64,000 nt of DNA from Fen-1058 sp964398185 (GTDB taxonomy: Bacteria; Chloroflexota; Anaerolineae; Fen-1058): assembly GCA_964398185.1 (NCBI GenBank), contig CAYNML010000026.1:1-64000 (forward strand). Direction: 5' to 3'. The notes under the pieces are model-generated. The model did no database searches, was not told the origin of the DNA, and saw nothing but the letters and a program-made list of their open reading frames with translations. Positions 24,421 to 34,053 of the stretch are shown piece after piece (position 1 is the stretch's first letter; each line of letters opens with the position of its first letter). Both the position numbers and the translations under genes were made by a program.

Positions 24421-24524
24421 GCCATTGCGAGCGCCTTTTGCGAAGCAATCTCTGCGCTAATCAACGAAGATTGCTGGCTGTGCCGGAGATTGCTTCGGCG
24501 CAAACTGCGCTCCTCGCAATGACG
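24421..24524. repeat. Interspersed repeat family A, copy 2
   Basis: CATTGCGAGCGCC...GAAGCAATCTCTGC...GAGATTGCTTCGGCG...CTCCTCGCAATGACG, between the IclR gene and the TPP enzyme gene. Confidence 0.85.
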
Positions 24525-24563
24525 GCTGAGTAGTTGCTATCAGCGGCTAAATAGCGCTGAAGA

Positions 24564-25304
24564 CTAACGGGTGAACGTCATGCGCTCGGACAGCGCCTGT
24601 CCGAGCTCGACCACAATCGCCGCCAACTGCGGAAGCCGCTCCGGGGTGATGCGCGTGGCGGGACCGGAAATCCCGATCGCCCCGATCGCTTTTCCGCGGA
24701 AGTCAAACACCGGCACGGCAACACAGCGCACGCCGGGATCGAATTCCTCGTCGTCCACGGCGTAGCCGATGCGGCGGACTTCCTCAAGATGATCTTGCAA
24801 GGCTCGTTTGCTTTTGATCGTGCGCGGTGTAAAGCGTTCGAGCGTGGACGGTATTTCAACATCGCCAAAAGCGAGCAGGGCCTTGCCGAGAGCGGTGCAG
24901 TGCAGCGGATTCATCGTCCCGACTTCAGCATTGACGCGCAGCGTGGCCGGCGACGCGACCTGATCGATGTAGAGGGCTTTGCCCTGCGCGGGGACGGCCA
25001 GATGTGCGCATTCGCCGGTGCGTTCCATCAACTGCCGGAGATAGGGCTTCGCCGCTTCGCGCAACGGCAGGCGGGTCAATACGCTGCGGCTAAGCCCGAC
25101 CACTTGCGGCCCGAGGTGATACCGGCGCGTGACCTCGTCCTTTTCGGCGTAACCGTACCGCGCCAGGGTGGACACCAGCCGCGAAGCGCTGCCCTTGTCC
25201 ACCTTCAGAGTTTCAGCCAATTCGGTGATGCTGACACCATCTGAAGCCTGCCCGAGCAGGTCAAGGATTTTCAAGCCGCGCGCGAGGGATTGGATCTCGG
25301 TCAT
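24564..25304 (-). CDS. IclR-family transcriptional regulator
   Basis: 246 residues: N-terminal winged HTH (SITELAETLKVDKGSASRLVSTLARYGY, about 23-51) and the C-terminal effector domain with GECAHLAVPAQGKALYIDQVAS (about 97) and CTALGKALLAF (about 135). It heads the minus-strand sugar operon and presumably controls it and itself. A perfect 6-5-6 inverted repeat (25316-25332) overlaps its -10 box. Confidence 0.93.
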   Translation of the reverse strand: MTEIQSLARGLKILDLLGQASDGVSITELAETLKVDKGSASRLVSTLARYGYAEKDEVTRRYHLGPQVVGLSRSVLTRLPLREAAKPYLRQLMERTGECAHLAVPAQGKALYIDQVASPATLRVNAEVGTMNPLHCTALGKALLAFGDVEIPSTLERFTPRTIKSKRALQDHLEEVRRIGYAVDDEEFDPGVRCVAVPVFDFRGKAIGAIGISGPATRITPERLPQLAAIVVELGQALSERMTFTR

Positions 25305-25315
25305 TGTTGAGTATG

Positions 25316-25336
25316 ATACAACAGGATTGTATTATA
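25316..25336 (-). promoter_or_regulatory. iclR -10 box with overlapping palindromic operator
   Basis: ATACAA-CAGGA-TTGTAT inverted repeat at 25316-25332, and TATAAT on the minus strand at 25336-25331. The arrangement suggests autorepression; the assignment to IclR is inferred from position. Confidence 0.6.
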
Positions 25337-25404
25337 TGCAACTTGGATAGATCGCTTGCGTACGCGCTTGCGTGTGCGTTAAAGTTTTGCGCGACGTCAC
25401 ATTC

Positions 25405-25507
25405 GGCGAATGGAATTCACGCCTACAGCCACGCAAAGCCGACCTTCGCCGGCTGGAAATCAGTCGGTGCAGGCCGACTTCGTGTGGTCGTTGCAGCGAT
25501 TTAAATT
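25405..25507. repeat. Possible MITE-like intergenic element
   Basis: Most of the 331-bp gap between iclR and the Rrf2 gene. It holds GGAATTCACGCC, the complementary pair GCCGACCTTCG / CAGTCGGTG / GGCCGACTTCG, and ends GATTTAAATTGCC. The structure resembles GC-rich interspersed repeats of other genomes, but no second copy was found here. Confidence 0.45.
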
Positions 25508-25565
25508 GCCGAGGGGCTGTTCTGCATCTTGAGCCGTTTTGCCAGGAGTCCGAGAGGCGCTGGGC

Positions 25566-25594
25566 TTGACAACATCCAGGTTTGGCGGTATCCT
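25566..25594 (+). promoter_or_regulatory. Promoter of the Rrf2-family gene
   Basis: TTGACA (25566-25571), 17-bp spacer, TATCCT (25589-25594); the start codon follows about 40 bp later. Confidence 0.7.
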
Positions 25595-25635
25595 GTTGTC
25601 GCTAAAGCCTATATGAATGGTAGAGTTTAGCCCAC

Positions 25636-26106
25636 ATGAAACTGACCAAGCGCGGCGAATACGGTCTCAAGGCCCTCATCGATCTGGCGGCGCAGGACGA
25701 TCCGCAGGCCGCCACCCAGATCAAAGACATTGCCCAGCGCCAGCAGATTCCGGTGAAATTCCTGGAACAGATCTTGCTGACGTTGAAGAACGCCGGGCTG
25801 CTGCGCAGCCGCGCCGGGGTGGGCGGCGGCTATTATCTCGCCAGGCCGCCGGCTGAGATTACGCTGGGGCAGGTGGTGCGTGTGCTGGATGGCCCGTTAG
25901 CGCCGATTTCGTGCGTCAGCCAGATGGCCTACGAGCGCTGCGTGTGTGAAGACGAGGCCACCTGCGGGCTGCGGCTGGCAATGCTGGACGTGCGCAACGC
26001 CATCGCCGATATTCTCGATCAGACGACGCTGGCCGATGTAACGGCGCGCACGGGACGAGCGCAGCGCCGGGCTGCGACCAAAACGAAATCGCGCGCCACT
26101 CGCTAA
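25636..26106 (+). CDS. Rrf2-family transcriptional regulator
   Basis: 156 residues. N-terminal winged HTH typical of Rrf2/IscR/CymR (KLTKRGEYGLKALIDLA, then IKDIAQRQQIPVKFLEQIL and GLLRSRAGVGGGYYLARP). Cysteines in SCVSQMAYERCVCEDEATCGL (about 93-116) could ligate an Fe-S cluster, suggesting redox or iron-sulfur sensing. A basic C-terminal tail follows. It lies 114 bp upstream of a pst-type transport operon in the same direction, which is not a usual Rrf2 target. Confidence 0.93.
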   Translation: MKLTKRGEYGLKALIDLAAQDDPQAATQIKDIAQRQQIPVKFLEQILLTLKNAGLLRSRAGVGGGYYLARPPAEITLGQVVRVLDGPLAPISCVSQMAYERCVCEDEATCGLRLAMLDVRNAIADILDQTTLADVTARTGRAQRRAATKTKSRATR

Positions 26107-26180
26107 ACCAGCGCAGCGAACGGTAAGGCGTCGTTTTTTTGTCGATTAAAACTATACTAATTCACTCGACTTTATATACA

Positions 26181-26197
26181 ATACGCGCAGCGCGTAT
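26181..26197. promoter_or_regulatory. Palindrome upstream of pstS
   Basis: Perfect inverted repeat ATACGCG-CAG-CGCGTAT between AT-rich promoter-like sequence (TATATACA) and the pstS ribosome site. Candidate operator; it could equally form an RNA hairpin. Confidence 0.5.
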
Positions 26198-26220
26198 ATC
26201 TTTCATAATGGAGGCAGCAC

Positions 26221-27198
26221 ATGCAGCCGCAAATTCGACGAGGGATCATGTTCGTGTTGGCAAGCGCGTTGTTCGTGCCCATGCTGGCGGCGTGCGGCGG
26301 GCAACCGGCCGCGCCGGCGGCGGACGGCGAGCTGCGGGGGACCATTACCGCTTCCGGAGCCTTCGCGCTGTATCCGATGCTGGTGACGTGGGGCGAAGAG
26401 TATCAGAAGCTGCACCCCGGCGTGCAGTTCGACATCTCGGCGGGCGGCGCAGGCAAAGGCATGACCGACGCGCTGGGCGGGCAGGTGGACATCGGCCTGG
26501 TGTCGCGCGAGATCAAACCCGAGGAAGAGCAGAAAGGTGCGTACTGGGTGTCCGTGGTCAAGGACGCGGTCTTCCCCACCGTCAACGAGAAGAACCCGGT
26601 GTTAAGTGATTTGTTGAGCCAGGGTGTCTCGCGCGAGCAGTTCAGCGACATCTTCATCACGGGCAAACTCAAGACGTGGGGCGAGTTGGTCGGTCGCCCT
26701 GAGATCACCGCTGAGATTCACGTCTACACGCGATCGGATGCGGCGGGCGCGCCAGAAACGTGGGCCAAATATCTCGGCAACAAAAAGCAGGAAGACCTGT
26801 TGGGCATCGGCGTGTTTGGCGATCCCGGCATTGCCGAGGCGGTCGCCAAGGATCCGTTGGGCATTGGTTACAACAATCTCGGCTATGCGTACGATGCCGC
26901 TTCGGGCCAGCCTGTCGCCGGCCTGGTGGTGCTGCCGGTGGACGCCAACAACAGCGGTCGGGCCGAAGCCGACGAAGTGCTGGACACCAAAGCCACAGCG
27001 ATGGCAGCCGTGGCCAGCGGCAAATATCCTTCGCCGCCGGCGCGCGCGCTGAACCTGGTGACCAAAGGCAAACCATCCGGTCTGGTGCAGGACTTCATCG
27101 CGTGGACGCTGACCGACGGGCAGGCATTTGTCGAGAGCGCCGGATACATTCCGCTGACGCCTGAGCTGCTGAACGAAGGTCTGCAAAAGATCAAATAG
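26221..27198 (+). CDS. pstS: PstS-type phosphate/oxyanion-binding lipoprotein
   Basis: 325 residues with a lipoprotein signal (SALFVPMLAACGG, lipid-modified Cys about 24). The mature part has the PstS fold signatures ITASGAFALYPM, SAGGAGKGMTDALGGQVDIG and YNNLGYAY. The usual phosphate loop around DGSGT here reads RSDAAGAPETW, so two hydroxyl ligands (Ser, Thr) are Ala. Genes for both permeases and the ATPase follow, which supports phosphate or a related oxyanion as substrate. Start after GGAGG. Confidence 0.85.
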   Translation: MQPQIRRGIMFVLASALFVPMLAACGGQPAAPAADGELRGTITASGAFALYPMLVTWGEEYQKLHPGVQFDISAGGAGKGMTDALGGQVDIGLVSREIKPEEEQKGAYWVSVVKDAVFPTVNEKNPVLSDLLSQGVSREQFSDIFITGKLKTWGELVGRPEITAEIHVYTRSDAAGAPETWAKYLGNKKQEDLLGIGVFGDPGIAEAVAKDPLGIGYNNLGYAYDAASGQPVAGLVVLPVDANNSGRAEADEVLDTKATAMAAVASGKYPSPPARALNLVTKGKPSGLVQDFIAWTLTDGQAFVESAGYIPLTPELLNEGLQKIK

Positions 27199-27261
27199 CG
27201 CGGTAAGCCGATCGGGTGCGGAGACCAACGAGCCTCTGCACTCGATCGCAAGGAGTGAGCG

Positions 27262-28227
<966 letters not shown>

Positions 28228-28294
28228 TCAACTCTGTCGCTCAGCGTCCGCGCGGACGTTCAACCGCGGGGACGCGGTTGATGAGCAAGCGCAG

Positions 28295-29170
28295 ATGAGG
28301 GCGGCTATGCAGAAAAATAAACTGGCCCGACGACACGTGGAAGAAGCGATCTTCAAAGCGTTGATGATCGGTTCGTTCGTGTTTGTGGTGGGCGGATTGA
28401 TCTTTATCCTGATCACGATCGTGATCAAGGGCTTGCCTGCGTTGACGCTGGACATGCTGACGCAGACGCCCAAAGGCGGCTTCTATCTGGGCAGGGAAGG
28501 CGGCATCCTCAACGCGATTGTGGGATCATTGTATCTGGCGACGGGCGCAACGATCCTGGCGCTGCTGGTGAGCATCCCGATTGTTTTGTACCTGACGACC
28601 TATGCCCAGCGATCGCGTTTGGCCGGCACGATGCGGCTGTCACTCGATGTGATGTGGGGCATTCCGTCGATCGTGTACGGCGCGTTCGCCTTCATCATCA
28701 TGCTGGCGATCGGGATGCGGGTTTCGCTATTAGCCGGCATCATCGTGTTGGGGCTGATCGAAATTCCGATCATGGTGCGCGCGATGGACGAGGTGATCCG
28801 ATCGGTGCCGCAGGAATTGCGCGAAGCCTCGTATGCGTTGGGCGCCACGCGGCTGGAAACGGCGGCGAAGGTGGTGCTGCGTCAAGCGCTGCCGGGTATC
28901 GTCACTGCGATCTTGCTGGCGTTCGGGCGCGGCATCGGCGATGCAGCGGCGGTGTTGTTTACGGCGGGTTACACCGATCGGATGCCCGATGGCTTGCTGC
29001 GACCCGTTGCATCGCTGCCGTTGGCAGTCTTCTTTCAACTGGGTACGCCGTTCCCCGAAGTGCAGCAGCGCGCGTATGCGTCGGCGCTGGTGCTGACGAT
29101 CATAGTGCTGCTGATCAGTCTCGGCTCGCGCTTGTTGGCACGGCGCTTGTCGCGGAACGTGGTGAAGTAG
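28295..29170 (+). CDS. pstA: Phosphate ABC transporter permease PstA
   Basis: 291 residues, about six membrane segments. EAA loop IRSVPQELREASYALGATRLETAAKV and ALPGIVTAILLAFGRGIGDAAAVLF. ATG 28295 (or 28307) is used; a short GC-rich spacer separates it from pstC. Confidence 0.93.
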   Translation: MRAAMQKNKLARRHVEEAIFKALMIGSFVFVVGGLIFILITIVIKGLPALTLDMLTQTPKGGFYLGREGGILNAIVGSLYLATGATILALLVSIPIVLYLTTYAQRSRLAGTMRLSLDVMWGIPSIVYGAFAFIIMLAIGMRVSLLAGIIVLGLIEIPIMVRAMDEVIRSVPQELREASYALGATRLETAAKVVLRQALPGIVTAILLAFGRGIGDAAAVLFTAGYTDRMPDGLLRPVASLPLAVFFQLGTPFPEVQQRAYASALVLTIIVLLISLGSRLLARRLSRNVVK

Positions 29171-29183
29171 TTGGATTGCGAAC

Positions 29184-29268
29184 GTCATTGCGCACGTTGT
29201 GCGCGAAGCAATCTCTCCCGCCGGGCTAGAGATTGCTTCGTCGCTGGAAAGCGCTCCTCGCAATGACG
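29184..29268. repeat. Interspersed repeat family A, copy 3
   Basis: GTCATTGCGCACG...GAAGCAATCTCTC...AGAGATTGCTTCGTCGC...GCTCCTCGCAATGAC, inserted between pstA and pstB. The pstB ribosome site follows directly. Confidence 0.85.
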
Positions 29269-29279
29269 GAAGGGATAAC

Positions 29280-30035
29280 ATGGAAGCACATATCCAAGTC
29301 CAGAATCTGAATGTCGCTTACAGCGGGCACGCGGCGTTGAAAAACGTGTCGGTGGAAATTCCCAAAGGGCAGATTACGGCCATCATGGGGCCGTCAGGCT
29401 GCGGCAAAACGACGCTGCTGAAGAGCATGAATCGCTTGCTGGAACTGAGCGATGAGGTGAAGGTCACCGGCCAGGTGTTGATCGACGGGATCGATATTTA
29501 CGATCCGACGATCGATGTAACCGAGGTCCGTAAAAAGACGGGCCTGCTGGCGCAGCGGCCGTTTCCGCTGCCGATGTCGATCCGCGACAACGTGGCCTAC
29601 GGCATGAAGATCCACGGAACGAAGAAGGGCAAAGAAACCGATTGGGCAGTGCAGCATTACCTGGAAATGGCCGGCCTGTGGGACGAGGTAAAAGATCGCT
29701 TGAAATCACCGGCGGCGAGATTATCCATCGGACAGCAGCAGCGGCTGTGCCTGGCGCGCGGCCTGGCGGTGGAGCCGGAGATCATCCTCGGTGATGAACC
29801 GACCTCGGCGCTCGATCCGATCTCGGCGCAGCACATCGAGGGCAAGCTGCACGAGTTGAAGGAGAAGTACACGGTGGTGCTGGTGACGCACACGCTGCGC
29901 CAGGCCAAGCGCCTGGCCGATTACGTGATCTTCATGTACCTCGGCGAAGTCGTGGAAGCCGGGATCGCGCGCGAGGTGTTTGAGCATCCGCAAGAGGCGC
30001 GGACGCAGGCGTTCATTGAAGGGGCCATCGGGTAG
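29280..30035 (+). CDS. pstB: Phosphate ABC transporter ATP-binding protein PstB
   Basis: 251 residues: Walker A GPSGCGKTT (about 40), Q-loop LLAQRPFPLPMSI, signature LSIGQQQRLCLARGLA (about 147), Walker B EIILGDEPTSALDP. ATG 29280 begins MEAHIQVQNLNV; the longer in-frame extension lies in repeat DNA. No phoU follows, unlike many pst operons. Confidence 0.95.
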   Translation: MEAHIQVQNLNVAYSGHAALKNVSVEIPKGQITAIMGPSGCGKTTLLKSMNRLLELSDEVKVTGQVLIDGIDIYDPTIDVTEVRKKTGLLAQRPFPLPMSIRDNVAYGMKIHGTKKGKETDWAVQHYLEMAGLWDEVKDRLKSPAARLSIGQQQRLCLARGLAVEPEIILGDEPTSALDPISAQHIEGKLHELKEKYTVVLVTHTLRQAKRLADYVIFMYLGEVVEAGIAREVFEHPQEARTQAFIEGAIG

Positions 30036-30073
30036 AAGATTTCTGATTGCTGATTTTTGATTTTCGATTTACG

Positions 30074-30107
30074 ATGGAGAGGACGCATGACGGGTTCTCT
30101 CCATTTT
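30074..30107 (+). terminator. Terminator after pstB
   Basis: ATGGAGAG (30074-30081) pairs with CTCTCCAT (30097-30104), followed by TTTTG. Preceded by repeat-like GATTTCTGATTGCTGATTTT DNA. Confidence 0.65.
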
Positions 30108-30126
30108 GCTTTCAAGGGAGCGGCAC

Positions 30127-31737
30127 ATGGACAGCATCGAATCCCAGATCGATGTGAATGATCCGCAGTTTAAGGCGAACGCCGCGCACAACCGGCGCCT
30201 GGCGGAGGAACTGCGCGAGCACGTGAGGATCGCGCGGCAGGGCGGGGGCGAGAGGTATCAGAAGCGGCAGCGTGAGCAGGGTAAGTTGTTCGTGCGCGAT
30301 CGCATCGATAAGCTGCTGGATCAAGGATCGGCGTTTCTGGAATTGTCGCCTTTAGCCGCGCACGAGCTGTATCACAACGAAGCGCCGTGCGCAGGCATCG
30401 TCACCGGGATCGGTCGAGTGAGTGGGTGTGAATGTTTGATCGTGGCGAACGATGCGACGGTGAAAGGCGGCACGTATTATCCGTTGACGGTGAAGAAGCA
30501 TCTGCGGGCGCAGCAGGTGGCCGAGGAAAATCATCTACCGTGCATCTATCTGGTCGATTCGGGCGGCGCGTTTCTGCCGATGCAGGATGAGGTCTTTCCC
30601 GATGCCGATGACTTTGGCCGCATCTTCTACAATCAGGCGCGCCTGTCGGCCAGGGGGATTCCACAGATCGCCGCGGTGATGGGATCGTGCACGGCGGGCG
30701 GCGCGTACGTGCCCGCAATGAGCGACGAGACGGTGATCGTGAAGGGGACGGGCACGATTTTCCTGGGCGGGCCGCCGCTGGTGAAAGCGGCGACGGGCGA
30801 GGAAGTGAGCGCCGAAGAACTGGGCGGGGCCGATGTGCACACGCGCCGATCGGGGGTGGCCGATCATTACGCGGAAGACGACGAGCACGCGCTCGAGATC
30901 GTGCGGGGCATCGTCGAGACGTTGAACGTGAGAAAAACAATCGGGTTGGAGGTACAGCCGCCTGAGGAGCCGATCTACGATCCGCAAGAGTTGTATGGCA
31001 TCATTCCTGCTTCGTTCCGAGAAGCGTATGATGTGCGCGAGGTGATCGCGCGGCTCGTCGATGGCAGCCAGTTCCGCGAGTTCAAGGCGTTGTACGGCAC
31101 GACGCTGGTGTGCGGTTTCGCGCGCATTGCCGGGATGCCGATCGGGATGGTGGCAAACAACGGGGTGCTGTTCAGCGAAAGCGCGTTGAAGGGCGCGCAC
31201 TTCGTCGAGTTGTGCACGGCGCGCGGCATTCCGTTGTTGTTCCTGCAAAACATTACGGGCTTCATGGTGGGGCGGCAATACGAAGCGGGCGGCATTGCCA
31301 AAGACGGCGCGAAGCTGGTGCACGCCGTGGCGAATGCCAACGTGCCGAAGTTTACGGTGATTATCGGCGGATCGTTCGGCGCGGGCAATTACGGCATGTG
31401 CGGGCGCGCCTACGGGCCGCGTTTTCTGTGGATGTGGCCGAATGCCCGCATCAGCGTGATGGGCGGCGAACAGGCGGCGAATGTGCTGCTCACGGTGAAG
31501 CAGGAGCAGCTGGCCCGATCGCATCATCCGCTGTTGAACGAGCAGCAGCAGGCGGAGTTCAAGCAGCCGATTCTGGAGAAGTACGAACGCGAAGGCAGCC
31601 CGTATTACTCGACCGCGCGCCTGTGGGACGACGGGATTTTGGATCCGATCGAGACGAGAAGAGCGATCGGGTTGGCGTTGAGCGCGAGTTTGAAGGCGCC
31701 GATCATGAAAACAGAGTATGGCGTGTTCAGGATGTAA
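30127..31737 (+). CDS. Acyl-CoA carboxylase carboxyltransferase subunit (methylcrotonyl-CoA type)
   Basis: 536 residues of the biotin-dependent carboxyltransferase beta family. The sequence follows methylcrotonyl-CoA carboxylase beta: FVRDRIDKLLDQGSAFLELS, AGIVTGIGRVSG, YLVDSGGAFLPMQDEVFPD, GSCTAGGAYVPAMSDE, LFLQNITGFMVG and GGSFGAGNYGMCGRAY for the oxyanion holes. It would carboxylate an acyl-CoA using a biotin carboxylase/BCCP partner not present nearby. ATG 30127 follows AGGGAG. Substrate (methylcrotonyl, geranyl or propionyl-CoA) not certain. Confidence 0.9.
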   Translation: MDSIESQIDVNDPQFKANAAHNRRLAEELREHVRIARQGGGERYQKRQREQGKLFVRDRIDKLLDQGSAFLELSPLAAHELYHNEAPCAGIVTGIGRVSGCECLIVANDATVKGGTYYPLTVKKHLRAQQVAEENHLPCIYLVDSGGAFLPMQDEVFPDADDFGRIFYNQARLSARGIPQIAAVMGSCTAGGAYVPAMSDETVIVKGTGTIFLGGPPLVKAATGEEVSAEELGGADVHTRRSGVADHYAEDDEHALEIVRGIVETLNVRKTIGLEVQPPEEPIYDPQELYGIIPASFREAYDVREVIARLVDGSQFREFKALYGTTLVCGFARIAGMPIGMVANNGVLFSESALKGAHFVELCTARGIPLLFLQNITGFMVGRQYEAGGIAKDGAKLVHAVANANVPKFTVIIGGSFGAGNYGMCGRAYGPRFLWMWPNARISVMGGEQAANVLLTVKQEQLARSHHPLLNEQQQAEFKQPILEKYEREGSPYYSTARLWDDGILDPIETRRAIGLALSASLKAPIMKTEYGVFRM

Positions 31738-31825
31738 CAGGAGCAGTTTGGCGCAGGGGCAGCGCGGGGAATGAAGCGTGACGCTGCGGGACGGCGAGAT
31801 GTGCTGCACAGAAAGGATCACGAAC

Positions 31826-32938
31826 ATGAAGAAGCTCATCGGTTTGTTGACGTCCGGTGGTGATAGTCCCGGCTTGAATGCCGCCATTCGCGGTATTGGC
31901 AAAGCGGTGCTGGGCCGCTATGGCATGGAGGTCATCGGCTTCCGTGACGGGTTCCGGGGGTTAATGGAAAACCGGTCACAGGCGTTGGATGGGTCTTCCT
32001 TCGCCGGTATCCTCACGGTGGGCGGCACGATTCTCGGTACGAGCCGCGACAAGCCGTATGCGATGCCGGTCGGCGGCAAGATGATGGATATGACGGATGT
32101 GATCGTCGACAATTACCGGAAGCATCACCTGGATGTGCTGGTGTGCCTGGGCGGCGGCGGCACGCAGAAGAACGCTTATCACTTGATGCAGCAGGGCTTG
32201 AACATCATCACGCTGCCCAAGACGATCGACAACGATGTGGCGCTGACCGATGCGACTTTTGGCTTTGATACGGCACTAGGCATTGCCACCGAGGCCATCG
32301 ATCGGTTGCACAGCACCGCGCACAGTCATCATCGCGTCATCATACTGGAAGTGATGGGGCACAAGGCTGGATGGCTGGCGCTGGGGGCCGGCATCGCCGG
32401 CGGCGCCGACGTGATTCTGATTCCCGAAATTCCTTACGATGTGGATAAAGTCGCTGAGGCCATTTTGAGCCGCAGCCGCACAGGCCACGGGTTCAGCATT
32501 GTCGCCATTGCCGAGGGGGCGCTGTCGAAAGAAGAGGTAGCTGCGGCGGAAGGAGACAAGAAAAAAGACAAGAAGAAGCAGGAGCGCAAGCCGCCAGCAC
32601 GGGCCAACAACGAAGATGACGAGCTGTCCACGGGACACAGCCTGCGTCTGGCCAGGCAACTCGAAGCAATGACCGGCCTGGAATCGCGTGTAACGATCCT
32701 GGGCTATTTGCAGCGCGGTGGAATCCCATCCGCTGGCGATCGCCTGCTGGCAACACGCTTGGGAACAGCGTGCGCCAACTTCATCAACCAGGATCGCTAC
32801 GGGGTCATGGTGGCTGCCCGTGGTGATGGCGCAGTGGCAGTGCCCTTGGAACAAGTGGTGGGCAGGCGCAAGACCGTGCCCCTCGACCACGACTGGATTG
32901 AAACGGCGCGCAGTGTCAATACCTGTCTGGGCGATTGA
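31826..32938 (+). CDS. pfkA: 6-phosphofructokinase-family protein
   Basis: 370 residues, PfkA superfamily. TSGGDSPGLNAAIRG at the N-terminus, PKTIDNDV (131-138) with the catalytic Asp135, and VMGHKAGWLALGAGIAGGAD. The nucleotide loop reads GGGGT (109-113) instead of GGDGS: the Mg-binding Asp (E. coli Asp103) is Gly. Lys132 is the residue of PPi-type enzymes while Gly112 is ATP-type. A Lys-rich insertion (about 240-270: DKKKDKKKQERK) is unusual. ATG 31826 begins MKKLIGLLTSGG. Phosphoryl donor cannot be called. Confidence 0.85.
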   Translation: MKKLIGLLTSGGDSPGLNAAIRGIGKAVLGRYGMEVIGFRDGFRGLMENRSQALDGSSFAGILTVGGTILGTSRDKPYAMPVGGKMMDMTDVIVDNYRKHHLDVLVCLGGGGTQKNAYHLMQQGLNIITLPKTIDNDVALTDATFGFDTALGIATEAIDRLHSTAHSHHRVIILEVMGHKAGWLALGAGIAGGADVILIPEIPYDVDKVAEAILSRSRTGHGFSIVAIAEGALSKEEVAAAEGDKKKDKKKQERKPPARANNEDDELSTGHSLRLARQLEAMTGLESRVTILGYLQRGGIPSAGDRLLATRLGTACANFINQDRYGVMVAARGDGAVAVPLEQVVGRRKTVPLDHDWIETARSVNTCLGD

Positions 32939-32977
32939 ACGCCTGTCCCAGTTTCTCGATTCGACTCGACAATCAGG

Positions 32978-34018
32978 GTGACTGCTTGCTTGGATGAGGT
33001 GTCTGTGGAAACTTATCAATCTGCGTATGGATCAGACAAGCATGGCTTGGTCTGGGGCTATCTCTTCACGCCGGGGCAGGCTGCTCAGTTAGTCGACTCA
33101 ACCGTGCTGGCCGACTGGCTGACCGCGTTACGCGCCACCCCCGCTGCCTTCCTGTGGCTGCATTTTTCGCTGTCCAATGCGGCCACCGAATCCTGGCTGC
33201 GCCAGAACCTGAGCTTGCCCGATGCTTTCCATGAATCATTTCGCGTGGAGACCGGCTCGACGCGGCTGGAGCAGGACGCCGATATGCTGGTGGCCGTCAT
33301 TTACGACGTGCTCTTCGATTTCTCCTTCGACCCTTCATCGGTCGCCACGGCCAGCCTGTGCCTTCAGCCGCAGCTATTGATCAGCGCGCGCCGCAAACCC
33401 CTGCGCTCCATCGATCGGCTGCGCAGTTCAGTCAAAGCGGGCCAGTCTTTCCGTTCGCCGGCTGAACTGCTGGCCCATCTGCTGCAAGATCAAGCGAGTG
33501 TGCTGGTTGATATCGTCCGCCGCTCGACGGCGCGAGTCGACGTTATCGAAGACAACATCCTGGCCAATCGCATTTCGATCAGCCGGAGTGAACTGGGTGC
33601 ACTGCGGCGCATGTTGGTGAGATTGCAGCGGCTGCTTGCGCCGGAACCGGCGGCGTTCTTCCGTCTGTTGAGCCGCCCGCCCGGCTGGATCAGCAGCGAC
33701 GATTTGCAAGACCTGCGCCAGGCTGCCGAGGAGTTCGCGGCGGCGGTCACAGATGCGGCTTCGTTGGTCGAGCGCGTCAAGCTGCTGCAAGAGGAGCTGG
33801 CGGGGCTTGTCGGCGAACAGACCAATCGGACGTTGTTTGTGTTGACGGTGGTGACCGTGTTAGCGCTGCCGGTGAACATGGTAGCCGGCTTGTTCGGCAT
33901 GAATGTAGGCGGAATTCCCTTCGGTGAACACGCCAGCGGCTTCCTGATCATTGTGGCGGCGCTGGTTACCTTCACGGCGCTGCTCGCCTACCTGGCGCTG
34001 GGCCGGCGGCGCGATTAG
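32978..34018 (+). CDS. CorA/ZntB-type divalent metal transporter
   Basis: 346 residues. A long soluble N-terminal domain is followed by two C-terminal membrane helices. The signature GMNVGG (GLFGMNVGGIPF near 305) matches the ZntB branch of the CorA family (GMN pore motif). Usually a homopentameric channel for Zn2+ or Mg2+. The start is a GTG (32978), with another in-frame GTG at 32999; the correct one is unclear. Confidence 0.88.
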   Translation: MTACLDEVSVETYQSAYGSDKHGLVWGYLFTPGQAAQLVDSTVLADWLTALRATPAAFLWLHFSLSNAATESWLRQNLSLPDAFHESFRVETGSTRLEQDADMLVAVIYDVLFDFSFDPSSVATASLCLQPQLLISARRKPLRSIDRLRSSVKAGQSFRSPAELLAHLLQDQASVLVDIVRRSTARVDVIEDNILANRISISRSELGALRRMLVRLQRLLAPEPAAFFRLLSRPPGWISSDDLQDLRQAAEEFAAAVTDAASLVERVKLLQEELAGLVGEQTNRTLFVLTVVTVLALPVNMVAGLFGMNVGGIPFGEHASGFLIIVAALVTFTALLAYLALGRRRD

Positions 34019-34053
34019 GTTACAATACAGCCATCTCACTCAGGGACCTGGCT

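Noticed and set aside
30535..31902. 455-codon minus-strand frame opposite the carboxyltransferase
   Set aside because: His/Arg-rich antisense shadow covering a well-conserved gene; no ribosome site or domain.
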